From contig CAJNCV010000001.1 in assembly GCA_905221385.1 (NCBI GenBank), forward strand, positions 1 through 64,000: DNA of 64,000 bases, given 5' to 3'. This document shows, one piece after another, positions 46,347 through 55,175 of the stretch (its first letter is position 1; each line of letters begins with the position of its first letter). Below the pieces are notes generated by a model. The model saw only the letters and a list, made by a program, of their open reading frames with translations, searched no databases and was not told the origin of the DNA. The DNA comes from a bacterium (GTDB lineage Bacteria; Bacillota; Bacilli; Lactobacillales; Streptococcaceae). The position numbers and the translations under genes are program-made.

Positions 46347-48170
46347 ATGAATAACTTAATCAAATCAAAACTGGAGCTCTTGCCGACCAGCCCTGGTTGT
46401 TACATTCACAAGGATAAAAATGGCACCATTATCTATGTAGGAAAGGCTAAAAATCTGCGCAATCGCGTGCGGTCCTATTTCCGTGGCAGTCATGATACCA
46501 AGACGGAAGCTCTGGTATCTGAGATTGTGGATTTTGAATTTATCGTCACTGAGTCTAATATTGAGGCGCTTCTCCTAGAAATCAACCTCATCAAGGAAAA
46601 TAAGCCTAAGTACAATATCATGCTCAAGGATGACAAGTCTTATCCCTTCATCAAAATCACCAATGAGCGCTATCCTCGATTGATTATCACCCGTCAGGTC
46701 AAAAAGGACGGTGGTCTCTACTTTGGTCCCTATCCAGATGTGGGGGCAGCCAATGAAATCAAGCGACTTTTAGATAGGATTTTTCCTTTTCGTAAGTGTA
46801 CCAACCCGCCCTCTAAGGTCTGTTTTTACTACCATATCGGCCAATGTATGGCCCACACCATCTGTAAGAAAGATGAGGCTTATTTCCATTCCATGGCTCA
46901 GGAGGTTTCTGATTTCCTAAAAGGACAGGATGACAAAATCATCGATGACCTCAAGGGCAAGATGGTAAAGGCAGCTCAAAGTATGGAGTTTGAACGTGCG
47001 GCGGAATACCGTGACCTGATTCAGGCCATTGGAACGCTTCGGACCAAGCAACGGGTCATGGCGAAAGATTTGCAAAATCGGGACGTCTTTGGTTACTATG
47101 TGGATAAGGGCTGGATGTGCGTGCAGGTTTTCTTTGTCCGTCAAGGCAAGCTCATTGAGCGGGATGTCAATCTTTTCCCCTACTACAATGATCCAGATGA
47201 GGACTTTTTGACCTATGTGGGACAGTTCTATCAAGAAAAATCTCATCTAGTTCCCAATGAGGTTTTGATTCCGCAGGATATTGACGAAGAAGCTGTCAAG
47301 GCCTTGGTGGATAGCAAGATTCTCAAACCTCAACGTGGAGAGAAAAAACAACTGGTCAATCTGGCCATAAAAAATGCTCGTGTTAGTCTGGAGCAGAAGT
47401 TCAATCTGCTAGAAAAATCTGTCGAAAAGACCCAAGGGGCTATTGAAAATCTGGGACGCTTGCTCCAAATCCCGACTCCGGTTCGCATCGAGTCCTTCGA
47501 TAACTCTAATATCATGGGAACCAGTCCTGTTTCGGCCATGGTGGTCTTTGTCAACGGCAAACCGAGTAAGAAGGATTACCGTAAGTACAAGATAAAAACG
47601 GTTGTTGGACCAGACGACTATGCCAGTATGCGTGAGGTTATCCGCAGACGTTATGGTCGAGTACAACGAGAAGGTTTAACCCCGCCAGATTTGATTGTCA
47701 TTGATGGGGGGCAAGGTCAAGTCAATATTGCCAAGCAGGTCATTCAAGAAGAGCTGGGTTTGGACATTCCAATTGCAGGTCTGCAAAAGAATGATAAGCA
47801 CCAAACCCATGAACTGCTCTTTGGGGATCCGCTGGAAGTGGTGGAGTTATCTCGCAATTCTCAGGAATTTTTCCTTCTCCAACGCATCCAAGATGAGGTG
47901 CACCGCTTTGCTATCACTTTCCACCGGCAACTGCGCTCAAAAAATTCCTTTTCATCACAACTGGATGGGATTGACGGTCTGGGACCTAAACGCAAGCAGA
48001 ATCTTATGAAGCATTTCAAGTCTCTAACTAAAATCAAGGAAGCCAGTGTGGATGAGATTGTTGAAGTTGGGGTACCAAGAGCAGTCGCAGAAGCTGTGCA
48101 GAGAAAGTTGAATCCTCAGGAAGAAGTGGAGTTGGCTCAAGTAGCGGAACCATTAAGAGAATTGGAATAA
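46347..48170 (+). CDS. uvrC: Excinuclease ABC subunit C
   Basis: A 607-residue nucleotide-excision-repair nuclease. It has the GIY-YIG domain ([19 protein letters not shown], residues 14-32), a Cys-rich linker, the UVR helix pair near 200, the RNase H-like domain with catalytic residues near [13 protein letters not shown] and VIDGGQGQV, and C-terminal helix-hairpin-helix repeats. ATG 46347 is chosen because the protein begins like the family; an upstream reading starts before the promoter. No ribosome-binding site is seen, consistent with a leaderless mRNA. Confidence 0.95.
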   Translation: MNNLIKSKLELLPTSPGCYIHKDKNGTIIYVGKAKNLRNRVRSYFRGSHDTKTEALVSEIVDFEFIVTESNIEALLLEINLIKENKPKYNIMLKDDKSYPFIKITNERYPRLIITRQVKKDGGLYFGPYPDVGAANEIKRLLDRIFPFRKCTNPPSKVCFYYHIGQCMAHTICKKDEAYFHSMAQEVSDFLKGQDDKIIDDLKGKMVKAAQSMEFERAAEYRDLIQAIGTLRTKQRVMAKDLQNRDVFGYYVDKGWMCVQVFFVRQGKLIERDVNLFPYYNDPDEDFLTYVGQFYQEKSHLVPNEVLIPQDIDEEAVKALVDSKILKPQRGEKKQLVNLAIKNARVSLEQKFNLLEKSVEKTQGAIENLGRLLQIPTPVRIESFDNSNIMGTSPVSAMVVFVNGKPSKKDYRKYKIKTVVGPDDYASMREVIRRRYGRVQREGLTPPDLIVIDGGQGQVNIAKQVIQEELGLDIPIAGLQKNDKHQTHELLFGDPLEVVELSRNSQEFFLLQRIQDEVHRFAITFHRQLRSKNSFSSQLDGIDGLGPKRKQNLMKHFKSLTKIKEASVDEIVEVGVPRAVAEAVQRKLNPQEEVELAQVAEPLRELE

Positions 48171-48194
48171 GTATCTAGATAGAAAGTAGAAGAA

Positions 48195-48800
48195 ATGAAT
48201 AGGATTGAGATTGACAGAGATATACTCCTTTTTTTACGATTTGCTTACTTTGGGAATACAAAAGATTTATTTTTGGCTGCAACTACAAGAGCCTATCTGG
48301 ATTTTAATCGAACCTTGCGATTTTATGGCATGCCAGATGAACAGCGCTTGGAGATGAGAAATCGGGCCTCTAAGTGTATCAAAGAAGCGATTTTAAATCT
48401 CTTGAATCGGGACAAGTTGTGTCAAACTGATTTTGATAGTTGGCATCATAGGACTTGTGATGTTCTGATAGATTGCTATCGCTCAAATGGGATTCGATTC
48501 ACTTATGGTCATGCTCAAAAGTGGATTAATATGACGTTCAAGTATCTGTATATGCTTGAAGCTGTAATCCTAGACTCCGTTTTTCCTTTTTTACACGTAC
48601 CGATAGATAACATCGTGTTAGAGAGGGCTAACAAACAGTTGTGTATCCCAAGACCTTCTCAAACGTGGAGTAGTTGGGGAGATTACGCTTTCTATCTTCA
48701 ATATCAAGAACATTTGAGGCAAAGAATAGGCAAGGAAGATCCTCTTCGTTGGGAGTTTCACAATTGGCTAGATGAAATAGAAAAAGGAAAAACATCGTGA
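48195..48800 (+). CDS. Hypothetical protein
   Basis: A 201-residue soluble protein rich in aromatic residues, Arg and Trp, with no signal peptide, membrane segment or motif I can name. It lies 24 bp after uvrC and its 3' end overlaps the following phosphoesterase gene (GTG start, 4 bp), so the two are translationally coupled. Codon use resembles neighbours. It might assist the phosphoesterase or be a DUF found only in streptococci. Confidence 0.6.
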   Translation: MNRIEIDRDILLFLRFAYFGNTKDLFLAATTRAYLDFNRTLRFYGMPDEQRLEMRNRASKCIKEAILNLLNRDKLCQTDFDSWHHRTCDVLIDCYRSNGIRFTYGHAQKWINMTFKYLYMLEAVILDSVFPFLHVPIDNIVLERANKQLCIPRPSQTWSSWGDYAFYLQYQEHLRQRIGKEDPLRWEFHNWLDEIEKGKTS

Positions 48801-49651
48801 ACCATAAAATTGCAATTTTATCAGATATTCATGGAAATGTGACTGCCTTAGAAGCAGTGATTGCAGATGCTAAAACTCAAGGAGCCAGTGAATATTGGCT
48901 TATGGGAGACATTTTCCTCCCTGGTCCAGGTGCAAATGACTTGGTAGCTCTGTTAAAGGAACTTCCTATCACGGCAAGTGTTCGAGGCAATTGGGATGAT
49001 TGTGTCCTTGAGGCTTTAGATGGGCAATATGGCTTAGAAGACCCACAGGAAGTCCAGCTCTTGCGTATGACCCAGTTTTTAATGGAGCGAATGGATCCTG
49101 AAACGATTGTCTGGCTACGAAACTTACCTATGCTAGAAAAGAAAGAAGTTGATGGACTGCACTTTTCTCTTTCTCATAATTTGCCAAATAAGAACTATGG
49201 TGGTGACTTGTCTGTTGGGAATAACACAGATAAATTTGACCAACTTCTAGACGAGGAAACGGACGTGGCAGTCTATGGTCATGTCCACAAGCAGTTGCTT
49301 CGTTACGGTAGTCAAGGGCAACAAATCATCAATCCAGGTACGATTGGCATGCCCTATTTTGATTGGGAGGCGTTAAAAAATCACCGTGCCCAGTATGCTG
49401 TGATAGAAGTGGAAGATGGGGAATTGGTAAATATTCTATTTCGAAAAGTTTCCTACGATTATGCAGCAGAGTTAGAATTAGCCAAAGAAAAAGATCTTCC
49501 TTTCATCGAAATGTATGAAGAACTACGTCGAGATGACAACTATCGGGGGCACAATCTAGAACTCTTAGCTAGTTTAATTGAAAAGCATGGGTATGTAGAA
49601 GATGTGAAAGAATTTTTGGAGGCTATAAAGTCAGAATATAAGGTAGACTAG
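48797..49651 (+). CDS. Calcineurin-like metallophosphoesterase (paralogue of the 37.9-kb gene)
   Basis: A 284-residue phosphoesterase beginning at GTG 48797, with AAAAGGAAAAA upstream. Metal motifs are LSDIHGN (8-14), LMGDIFLPG, GNWDD, LSHN and YGHVHKQ, in the same order and spacing as the protein at 37852. The two share long stretches by eye, including the C-terminal region with NxGHNLELL or HNHELLY. Substrates are unknown. Confidence 0.87.
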   Translation: MNHKIAILSDIHGNVTALEAVIADAKTQGASEYWLMGDIFLPGPGANDLVALLKELPITASVRGNWDDCVLEALDGQYGLEDPQEVQLLRMTQFLMERMDPETIVWLRNLPMLEKKEVDGLHFSLSHNLPNKNYGGDLSVGNNTDKFDQLLDEETDVAVYGHVHKQLLRYGSQGQQIINPGTIGMPYFDWEALKNHRAQYAVIEVEDGELVNILFRKVSYDYAAELELAKEKDLPFIEMYEELRRDDNYRGHNLELLASLIEKHGYVEDVKEFLEAIKSEYKVD

Positions 49652-49675
49652 TTTCTTAACCCCCCTGAAAATTAG

Positions 49676-49744
49676 TTGGAACTGGATGAGGAAAAATCTG
49701 ATTTTAATGATAAGTTTAAATCCAGGGCTTCATCCGTGTTCCAA
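49676..49744. repeat. Imperfect inverted repeat at the left edge of the array
   Basis: TTGGAACTGGATGA (49676-49689) is the near-complement of TCATCCGTGTTCCAA (49730-49744), with 40 nt between. It could be a weak terminator or the relic of an element end. Confidence 0.5.
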
Positions 49745-49751
49745 TTTCTTT

Positions 49752-49822
49752 CTATGAAAAATCTCTGTAAGCTCTTTCAAAACATGGTGGAATGGATGCA
49801 GTAGAATTAGAAAAGGAAATCG
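49752..49822 (+). repeat. Left copy of a 71-bp direct repeat flanking the toxin array
   Basis: The copy differs from 57127-57197 at 4 of 71 positions. The right copy is the promoter and leader of the nitroreductase gene, so this is a duplicated promoter segment. Confidence 0.92.
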
Positions 49823-49825
49823 TAA

Positions 49826-49894
49826 GTGAACTATGCTAAACTTGAATTCAATGCACAAGACCATAGTGGCTATTGGTCCTATATTATAAGGTAA
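49826..49894 (+). pseudogene. Short gene remnant (22 codons) following the duplicated leader
   Basis: GTG 49826 follows AAAAGGAAAT at a usable distance and reads NYAKLEFNAQDHSGYWSY before ending in the array's repeated promoter motif (TATAAGGTAATT). It looks like the beginning of an unknown gene cut off by the array. Too short to assign. Confidence 0.35.
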
Positions 49895-49938
49895 TTAAGA
49901 CCAAGTTGCTTTATAGAATGTTATAAGGAGGTGTGTTA
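49881..49938 (+). repeat. Array promoter repeat, copy 0 (5' part missing)
   Basis: Shares TATAAGGTAATT, AGTTGCTTTATAGAAT and ATAAGGAGGTGTGT with the four later copies. It supplies the ribosome-binding site of the first module. Confidence 0.8.
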
Positions 49939-50361
49939 ATGAATAAGCGTAAAAAATGGGGTATTATTGCTTTAGTAATCTGTATTATAGGGGGAGTTAT
50001 AATGTTTAGTTTGAATCATCCAAATGGTAAAAATTTTGAGAATAAATTAACTTTGACAAAAACGCAACAGGATAATGTTGTTAAAAGAATTATTAAAGGA
50101 TATGATGTAGATTCAGTCAAATTTATAGAATTTACCAAGGATAAGAAAACTGGTACTTATTTATTAAATATTGAATTAAGAAAAAATGGACTAAATAAGG
50201 AAACGACGATTCCTTTTAGAGACTTGAAAAGACTTAATAATGATACGGATTCATTGGGTCTTAACCCTGTTTCTGATTTTAAAGATTTCCAGAGAAGTCA
50301 ACCTTTAGCGATACAAGATATTAGTATAAATGACATCACGATAAATTATTTAGGGGAATAA
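49939..50361 (+). CDS. Module 1: membrane-anchored putative immunity protein, family 1
   Basis: A 140-residue protein: basic start (MNKRKKWG), one membrane segment (about 7-26), then an extracytoplasmic domain of about 110 residues opening with ENKLTLTKTQQDNVVK and containing the KDKKTGTY beta turn. ATG 49939 has AAGGAGGTG upstream; the GTG at 49933 lies in the ribosome-binding site. The anchor is nearly identical in all five modules while the domain differs. The layout recalls cystatin-like DUF1433/DUF4467 immunity lipoproteins of staphylococcal type VII toxins. No clear lipobox exists, so a plain anchor is likelier. Confidence 0.7.
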   Translation: MNKRKKWGIIALVICIIGGVIMFSLNHPNGKNFENKLTLTKTQQDNVVKRIIKGYDVDSVKFIEFTKDKKTGTYLLNIELRKNGLNKETTIPFRDLKRLNNDTDSLGLNPVSDFKDFQRSQPLAIQDISINDITINYLGE

Positions 50362-50865
50362 ATGGGAATTACGGAAGAAAAAATCAATTGGATAGCAGAG
50401 CAATCATATTGGGTTGAGAAAAAGCGAAATGATGTGATGTATCATCCTAAAGAAGGTGAAGAGTATTATTATAATCCAGATAATGTAGAATTGGGTAAGT
50501 TTAAAGTAATCTCTAAACCCGTAGACAACACTTCCAATGGTATGCAGGCGATGGCGGTTGCTCCTGTGGATAAAAATGGGAATGTGGATTATAGCCATGT
50601 AGTGATTGCTTATGCAGGGACGAATAAAGATGATCGACTTGACATCCAAACAGATATCCAATCAATAGGATTTGGTGATAGACAGGTGTTGTCGGATTTG
50701 AAAACAAAGACATTTAGAAAATCTCAATTTCAAACGGCTCTGAGTTTTGCGGAAGAAATCGAAAAAACTTATCCCTCTGCTAAAATTACAACTGCGGGGC
50801 ATTCGCTTGGAGAGTCTCTGGCTATGTATGTCGCTTTAAAGCGAGGTTATGCCAATGTTAATTAA
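50362..50865 (+). pseudogene. Module 1: truncated lipase toxin, subtype A
   Basis: A 167-codon frame starting at ATG 50362 directly after the immunity stop codon. It has the variable N-terminal 55 residues, the constant core DNTSNGMQAMAVAPVDKNGN, the subtype A segment (DIQTDIQSIGFGDRQ) and the nucleophile elbow AGHSLGESLAMY, but ends at GYANVN, where the full-length genes continue. The catalytic Asp, His and entire C-terminal secretion domain are missing, so it cannot be an active secreted toxin. It could be a donor for gene conversion. Confidence 0.8.
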
Positions 50866-50938
50866 AATAGCTGTTTATGTTATACTATAAGGTAACTGGG
50901 GCTAGTTGCTTTATAGAATGATATAAGGAGGTGTGTTA
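50854..50938 (+). repeat. Array promoter repeat, copy 1
   Basis: Begins AATGTTA, supplies the stop of the truncated toxin, contains TGTTATACT (extended -10) and TATAAGGTAA, and ends with the next module's AAGGAGGTGTG site. Confidence 0.88.
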
Positions 50939-51334
50939 ATGAATAAGCGTAAAAAATGGGGTATTATTGCTTTAGTAATCTGTATAATAGGAGGAATTGT
51001 AATGTTTAGTTTGAATCACCAAAAAGAAAAGACATTGGAAGAGAAAATGAGAATTGAACAGGATAGGATGGCGTTATACTTAGTCAATCATTACGAAGGA
51101 GTTCGCATGGTAGAATTCGAATCTTTCTCTAAAGATAATATAACAGGAACATGGAGTGGTGATGCGCTTGTTAATGATAAGTACTATGTTAGATTCACAT
51201 TATGGAATCTAGGTGGTGAGATTAGCATGTCCCAACTAACATCTAGAAATTCAGGTGAAGTTTTAGAGAAGAGAAAACAGATTGATAGTAAATCAGACTT
51301 GGATATAGATGTAAGATATGGTAAATTAAAATGA
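50939..51334 (+). CDS. Module 2: membrane-anchored putative immunity protein, family 2
   Basis: A 131-residue protein with the shared anchor (MNKRKKWGIIALVICIIGG) followed by a different domain: QKEKTLEEKMRIEQDRM, LYLVNHYEGVRMVEFESF and NITGTWSGDALVND. This order resembles DUF1433 cystatin-like lipoproteins of staphylococci, though that is by eye. It overlaps the next gene by 4 bp (ATGA). Family 2 occurs only with subtype B toxins in this array. Confidence 0.7.
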   Translation: MNKRKKWGIIALVICIIGGIVMFSLNHQKEKTLEEKMRIEQDRMALYLVNHYEGVRMVEFESFSKDNITGTWSGDALVNDKYYVRFTLWNLGGEISMSQLTSRNSGEVLEKRKQIDSKSDLDIDVRYGKLK

Positions 51335-51708
51335 TAACTGAAAAAGATTATAGATATATTGCTGATGATGTTTATAAAGTGGATGCTCTAAAGGTGAGTA
51401 GACCTTATAGTAAGGATGATTTAGTTGGGAACGATCGGTTTAAAGTAATCTCTAATCCTATAGACAACACCTCCAACGGTATGCAGGCGATGGCAGTTGC
51501 TCCTGTGGATAAAAATGGGAATGTGGATTATAGCCATGTAGTGATTGCCTATGCAGGGACGAATAAAGATGACATAAAGGATCTTGGTACGGATGTTCGG
51601 TCTTTAGGACTTGGGAGGGATAAACTACAGTCTCGTTCAGGATTAAATTCTGCGAAAGTAGTAGTTTCTCAGTTTGTGACAGCTTTGAATTATGTCAATG
51701 TTAGTTAA
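51331..51708 (+). pseudogene. Module 2: truncated lipase toxin, subtype B
   Basis: A 125-codon frame with a variable N-terminus, the constant core DNTSNGMQAMAVAPVDKNGN and the subtype B segment (DIKDLGTDVRSLGLGRDKLQ). It stops at ALNYVNVS before the catalytic serine. Compared with module 5, the sequence jumps from the first TTATGCCAA-like site to the second one, removing about 114 bp including the GHSLG elbow, and then enters the promoter repeat. Inactive as a lipase. Confidence 0.8.
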
Positions 51709-51781
51709 ATTAGCTGTTTATGTTATACTATAAGGTAATTGAGGTTAGTTGCTTTACAGGATAATATAAGGAGGTATGTCA
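51697..51781 (+). repeat. Array promoter repeat, copy 2
   Basis: AATGTTAGTTAAATTAGC start, TGTTATACT, TATAAGGTAATT, AGTTGCTTTA, then AAGGAGGT before module 3. Confidence 0.88.
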
Positions 51782-52198
51782 ATGAATAAGCGTAAAAAAT
51801 GGGGTATCATTACTTTAGTAATCTGTATTATAGGAGGAATCGTGATGTTTAGTTTAAATCATCCAAATGGTAAAATTTTTGAGAATAAATTAACTTTGAC
51901 AAAAACGCAACAGGATAATGTAGTAAAGTGGATAGCAAGAAATTATGATTTTAACAAAATTAAATTTAATAAATTTAACAAAGATAAAAAAACAGGCTCA
52001 TATCATTTATTGTTTGAATTAGATGACGAGTATCATACAGGAGTGACTATTCGAGAAATAGATGAATTTAACGACGAAGAAAAATCTGTAGTCCTTGGTC
52101 CGATTGAAAAATTTAGAGCGATTGAAAAAAATCATGTGATAGCAGAAAAGGAAAATGTTTCTATAGATAATATAAAAGTACAATACCTGGGAGAATAA
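51782..52198 (+). CDS. Module 3: membrane-anchored putative immunity protein, family 1
   Basis: A 138-residue protein with the shared anchor and the family 1 opening FENKLTLTKTQQDNVVK, then a divergent domain with KDKKTGSYHLLFEL and a C-terminal VQYLGE. ATG 51782 is chosen over ATG 51776, which is only 1 nt from the AAGGAGG. The divergence from the module 1 and 4 copies is concentrated in the extracytoplasmic domain, as expected if it must fit different toxin variants. Confidence 0.7.
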   Translation: MNKRKKWGIITLVICIIGGIVMFSLNHPNGKIFENKLTLTKTQQDNVVKWIARNYDFNKIKFNKFNKDKKTGSYHLLFELDDEYHTGVTIREIDEFNDEEKSVVLGPIEKFRAIEKNHVIAEKENVSIDNIKVQYLGE

Positions 52199-52204
52199 TA
52201 AAAG

Positions 52205-52705
52205 GTGAAAGTAAAAGAAGAACAATATAATTGGTTAGCTGAACAAGCGTATTGGGTTGATAAATTGAAGACCGATAAGGATTATACACCTGAGGTAAAT
52301 AAAACATATCCGTTTAATCCTAAAAAGAGAGATTTAGGGAATTTTAAAGTTGTAGAAGTAAAAGACAACACCTCCAACGGTATGCAGGCGATGGCGGTTG
52401 CTCCTGTGGATAAAAATGGGAATGTGGATTATAGCCATGTAGCGATTGCTTATGCTGGGACGAATAAAGATGATCGGCTTGACATCCAAACAGATATCCA
52501 ATCAATAGGATTTGGTGATAGACAGATGTTGTCGGATTCGGAAACAAAGACATTTAGAAAATCTCAATTTCAAACGGCTCTGAGTTTTGCGGAAGAAATC
52601 GAAAAAACTTATCCCTCTGCTAAAATTACAACTGCGGGGCATTCGCTTGGAGAGTCTCTGGCTATGTATGTCGCTTTGAAGCGAGGTTATGCCAATGTTA
52701 AGTAA
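52205..52705 (+). pseudogene. Module 3: truncated lipase toxin, subtype A
   Basis: A 166-codon frame starting at GTG 52205, 6 bp after the immunity gene. It has a variable N-terminus (KEEQYNWLAEQAYWVDK), the constant core, subtype A segment and AGHSLGESLAMY elbow, ending GYANVK at the promoter repeat at the same point as module 1. The triad Asp and His and the C-terminal domain are lost. Confidence 0.8.
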
Positions 52706-52779
52706 AATAGCTGTTTATGTTATACTATAAGGTAATTCAGACCAAGTTGCTTTATAGAATAATATAAGGAGGTGTGTCA
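52694..52779 (+). repeat. Array promoter repeat, copy 3
   Basis: Same composition as copies 1, 2 and 4, joining the truncated module 3 toxin to module 4. Confidence 0.88.
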
Positions 52780-53193
52780 ATGAATAGGCACAAAAAATGG
52801 GGTATTATTGCTTTAGTAATCTGTATTATAGGAGGGATTGTAATGTTTAGTTTGAATCATCCAAATAGTAAAAATTTTGAGAATAAATTAACTTTGACAA
52901 AAACGCAACAGGATAATGTTGTTAAGGGGATAGTAAAAAATTATGATATTGATAGTATTGAGTTTTTAGAATTAAAGAAAGATATAAAAACAGGTACATA
53001 TCATTTAATATTTATTATAAACGACAAGATTAAAACGGGTCTATCGGTATCACATATTGAAGAACTAAATTCAAATCTAAATAATATTGGTTTAAGTCCT
53101 ATTGAAAATTTTAAAGAATTAAAAAGAGGACAACCACTTGATGAAACTGAAGAGATACTTAACTTTATAAAAGTGAAATACATAGGAGAATGA
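52780..53193 (+). CDS. Module 4: membrane-anchored putative immunity protein, family 1
   Basis: A 137-residue protein, anchor MNRHKKWGIIALVICIIGG, then ENKLTLTKTQQDNVVKG and a family 1 domain with KKDIKTGTYHLIF and a C-terminal VKYIGE. AAGGAGG precedes the ATG at 52780. It lies 1 bp before the first full-length toxin gene and is therefore the likely cognate immunity protein for an intact effector. Confidence 0.72.
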   Translation: MNRHKKWGIIALVICIIGGIVMFSLNHPNSKNFENKLTLTKTQQDNVVKGIVKNYDIDSIEFLELKKDIKTGTYHLIFIINDKIKTGLSVSHIEELNSNLNNIGLSPIENFKELKRGQPLDETEEILNFIKVKYIGE

Positions 53194-53194
53194 T

Positions 53195-54433
53195 ATGGGA
53201 ATAACTGATGAGCAGTATAGGTGGATAATTGATAAGTCATACTGGGTGGATAAAAATAAAACTGATTGCGAATACCATATAGAAGAAAACAAAACATATA
53301 ATTTTAGTGATAATGATACACGACTAGGTGAATTTCGAGTTCTTAGTGCAGAAGATAACACCTCCAATGGTATGCAAGCGATGGCGGTTGCTCCTGTGGA
53401 TAAAAATGGGAATGTGGATGATAGCCATGTAGTGATTGCTTATGCCGGGACGAATAAAGACGATCGACTTGACATCCAAACAGATATCCAATCAATAGGA
53501 TTTGGTGATAGACGGATGTTGTCGGATTCGGAAACAAAGACATTTAGAAAATCTCAATTTCAAACGGCTCTGAGTTTTGCGGAAGAAATCGAAAAAACTT
53601 ATCCCTCTGCTAAAATCACAACTGCGGGGCATTCGCTTGGAGAGTCTCTGGCTATGTATGTCGCTTTAAAGCGAGGTTATGCCAATGTTGGGTATAATGG
53701 GCCAGATATTCATAACTTGATTTCGAAAGAAGAAATCAAGTATATGCAAGAACATCCAGAACAATTTCGCAATTTCCGTCATAAGTATGATGTTATTGGC
53801 AATATTACGGGAAATACGACTCAAACAGCTATCTATCCCTACATCTACCCTGCAAAAGATAACTGGGGTGACAAGTTAGAATATCATAACTTGTCCCAGT
53901 GGCGATTTGATGAGAATGGCCAGCTAGTTGATTTGGATGGAAAACGTGTCACAAATCTCAAAGTAACGGCATTAGCAGAAGCAACAGCAGGTATGTACCG
54001 CTACCAAAAAATTAAAAGCTACCTCTCGGCAGATGGTTTGTCAAGCAAGGAAGAAATATACTTGGATAGCTTGCAGGGGATGGCACTAGGGGAAGGAATG
54101 GCTAATGCGGCTCGAGCAGGAGCAGACGACATCAAGCACCTTCAAGAGGAGGTGGTGTCAAAAGTACAAGAACTATGGAATCAGCTTGACTTTAGTAGTT
54201 TCCGATACCTGAGTTATGATGAAGTTCTATCGACTTTTGCGTCTGCGGGTGTGACTCAGGATACGATTGTCGGTTCAGTTAAGCAAGATTTTGAGCAAAT
54301 GAATCAAAAGGTTGAAAAATTAGCCACAGAGTTTGATACCCTTAACCAACAGATTATCCAAGTCATTGAGAGTAAACTGGCCACAGATAAGGAATTGGCA
54401 GGAGAATTTAGAAAATGGAACAGTCGGATTTAG
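53195..54433 (+). CDS. Module 4: full-length reverse-LXG-like lipase toxin, subtype A
   Basis: A 412-residue protein without signal peptide. The N-terminal lipase domain (about 55-265) has the elbow AGHSLGES with Ser147, a likely triad Asp199 in HKYDVIGN, and His231 in YHNLSQW. The C-terminal part (about 295-412) is helical with coiled-coil character (MANAARAGADDIKHLQEEV, then FEQMNQKVEKLATEFDTLN), like an LXG domain placed at the wrong end. This is the layout of the type VII-secreted phospholipase TslA of S. aureus. Its 3' end overlaps a small helical gene by 19 bp. Function as a secreted antibacterial lipase is inferred. Confidence 0.75.
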   Translation: MGITDEQYRWIIDKSYWVDKNKTDCEYHIEENKTYNFSDNDTRLGEFRVLSAEDNTSNGMQAMAVAPVDKNGNVDDSHVVIAYAGTNKDDRLDIQTDIQSIGFGDRRMLSDSETKTFRKSQFQTALSFAEEIEKTYPSAKITTAGHSLGESLAMYVALKRGYANVGYNGPDIHNLISKEEIKYMQEHPEQFRNFRHKYDVIGNITGNTTQTAIYPYIYPAKDNWGDKLEYHNLSQWRFDENGQLVDLDGKRVTNLKVTALAEATAGMYRYQKIKSYLSADGLSSKEEIYLDSLQGMALGEGMANAARAGADDIKHLQEEVVSKVQELWNQLDFSSFRYLSYDEVLSTFASAGVTQDTIVGSVKQDFEQMNQKVEKLATEFDTLNQQIIQVIESKLATDKELAGEFRKWNSRI

Positions 54434-54663
54434 TCTTCCAAAAGTTAAAAGCAAAAGAAAAAGAGTATTATGATTTGGAAGATGAGTATCTAAAGCAGAA
54501 AGCAACTTTTACGAATCAACGCAATGAACTCTATGAACGTCGAGACCGCCTTGCCCGAATCATTGAAGACGAAGCTAGCAAAATGGATGTCTTTCTTCAA
54601 AAAGGACAACACAGTTACCAAGATGGAGAACAGTTTTATAGGAGTTTACAACAATTGATGGAG
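53601..54663 (+). repeat. 1063-bp direct repeat, copy 1 (toxin 3' part plus small gene start)
   Basis: Corresponds base for base with 55578-56640 (offset 1977). Scattered substitutions occur in about the first 400 bp, and I saw none in the last 600 bp, which suggests recent gene conversion or duplication. Confidence 0.9.
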
Positions 54664-54738
54664 TATTTTCAGTTTGTGACGGTGCTGGATTATACCAATG
54701 TTAGTTTAAATAGCTGTTTATGTTATACTATAAGGTAA
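54415..54738 (+). pseudogene. Module 4: truncated small helical partner gene
   Basis: A 107-codon frame identical at first to the gene at 56392 (MEQSDLVFQKLKAKEKEY, coiled-coil). It departs after QQLME at 54663, where it reads FQFVTVLDYTNVS, which is the tail of a subtype B toxin (compare SQFVTALNYVNVS in module 2), then runs into the promoter repeat. So the partner gene was fused to a toxin relic at a short shared TCAGTTTG. The second partner gene is absent here. Confidence 0.8.
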
Positions 54739-54782
54739 TTAAGACCAAGTTGCTTTATAGAATAATATAAGGGGGTGTGTCA
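54697..54782 (+). repeat. Array promoter repeat, copy 4
   Basis: AATGTTAGTTTAAATAGC start, TGTTATACT, TATAAGGTAATT, AGTTGCTTTATAGAAT, then AAGGGGGTGTG before module 5. Confidence 0.88.
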
Positions 54783-55175
54783 ATGAATAAGCACAAAAAA
54801 TGGGGTATTATTGCTTTAGTAATCTGTATTATAGGAGGAATCGTGATGTTTAGTTTAAATCATCAAAAAGAAAAAACATTGGAAGAAAAAATGAGAATCG
54901 AACAGGATAGGATGGTATTGTATTTAGTTAATCATTATGAGGGAATCAATGAAATAGAATTTAATGATATAGAAAATAATGCTACAACAGGTTCAAGAAC
55001 TGCGTTATTAACTCTAAATAAAGAACTTGAAATGGAAATTACTTTCTTTAAATTTAATGATAAAACTGACAATTATGTAATTAGTTGGAATAAAAGATTA
55101 AATTTACAAGAAAAAAATGAAATCACTAATCAACAAACAATAGATAATATTAAAGTGAAATATTGGAGCAAGTGA
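54783..55175 (+). CDS. Module 5: membrane-anchored putative immunity protein, family 2
   Basis: A 130-residue protein with the shared anchor (MNKHKKWGIIALVICIIGG) and a family 2 domain: EEKMRIEQDRMVLYLVNHY, then a diverged part with NATTGSRTALLTLNKELEM. Its stop overlaps the toxin ATG by one base, so translation is coupled. It is the likely cognate immunity of the subtype B full-length toxin. Confidence 0.72.
   Translation: MNKHKKWGIIALVICIIGGIVMFSLNHQKEKTLEEKMRIEQDRMVLYLVNHYEGINEIEFNDIENNATTGSRTALLTLNKELEMEITFFKFNDKTDNYVISWNKRLNLQEKNEITNQQTIDNIKVKYWSK

Noticed and set aside
49939-55175. Lipoprotein signal (LVIC) in the immunity proteins
   Set aside because: The residue before Cys is Ile and the Cys lies in the middle of the hydrophobic segment, so a transmembrane anchor fits better than a lipobox.
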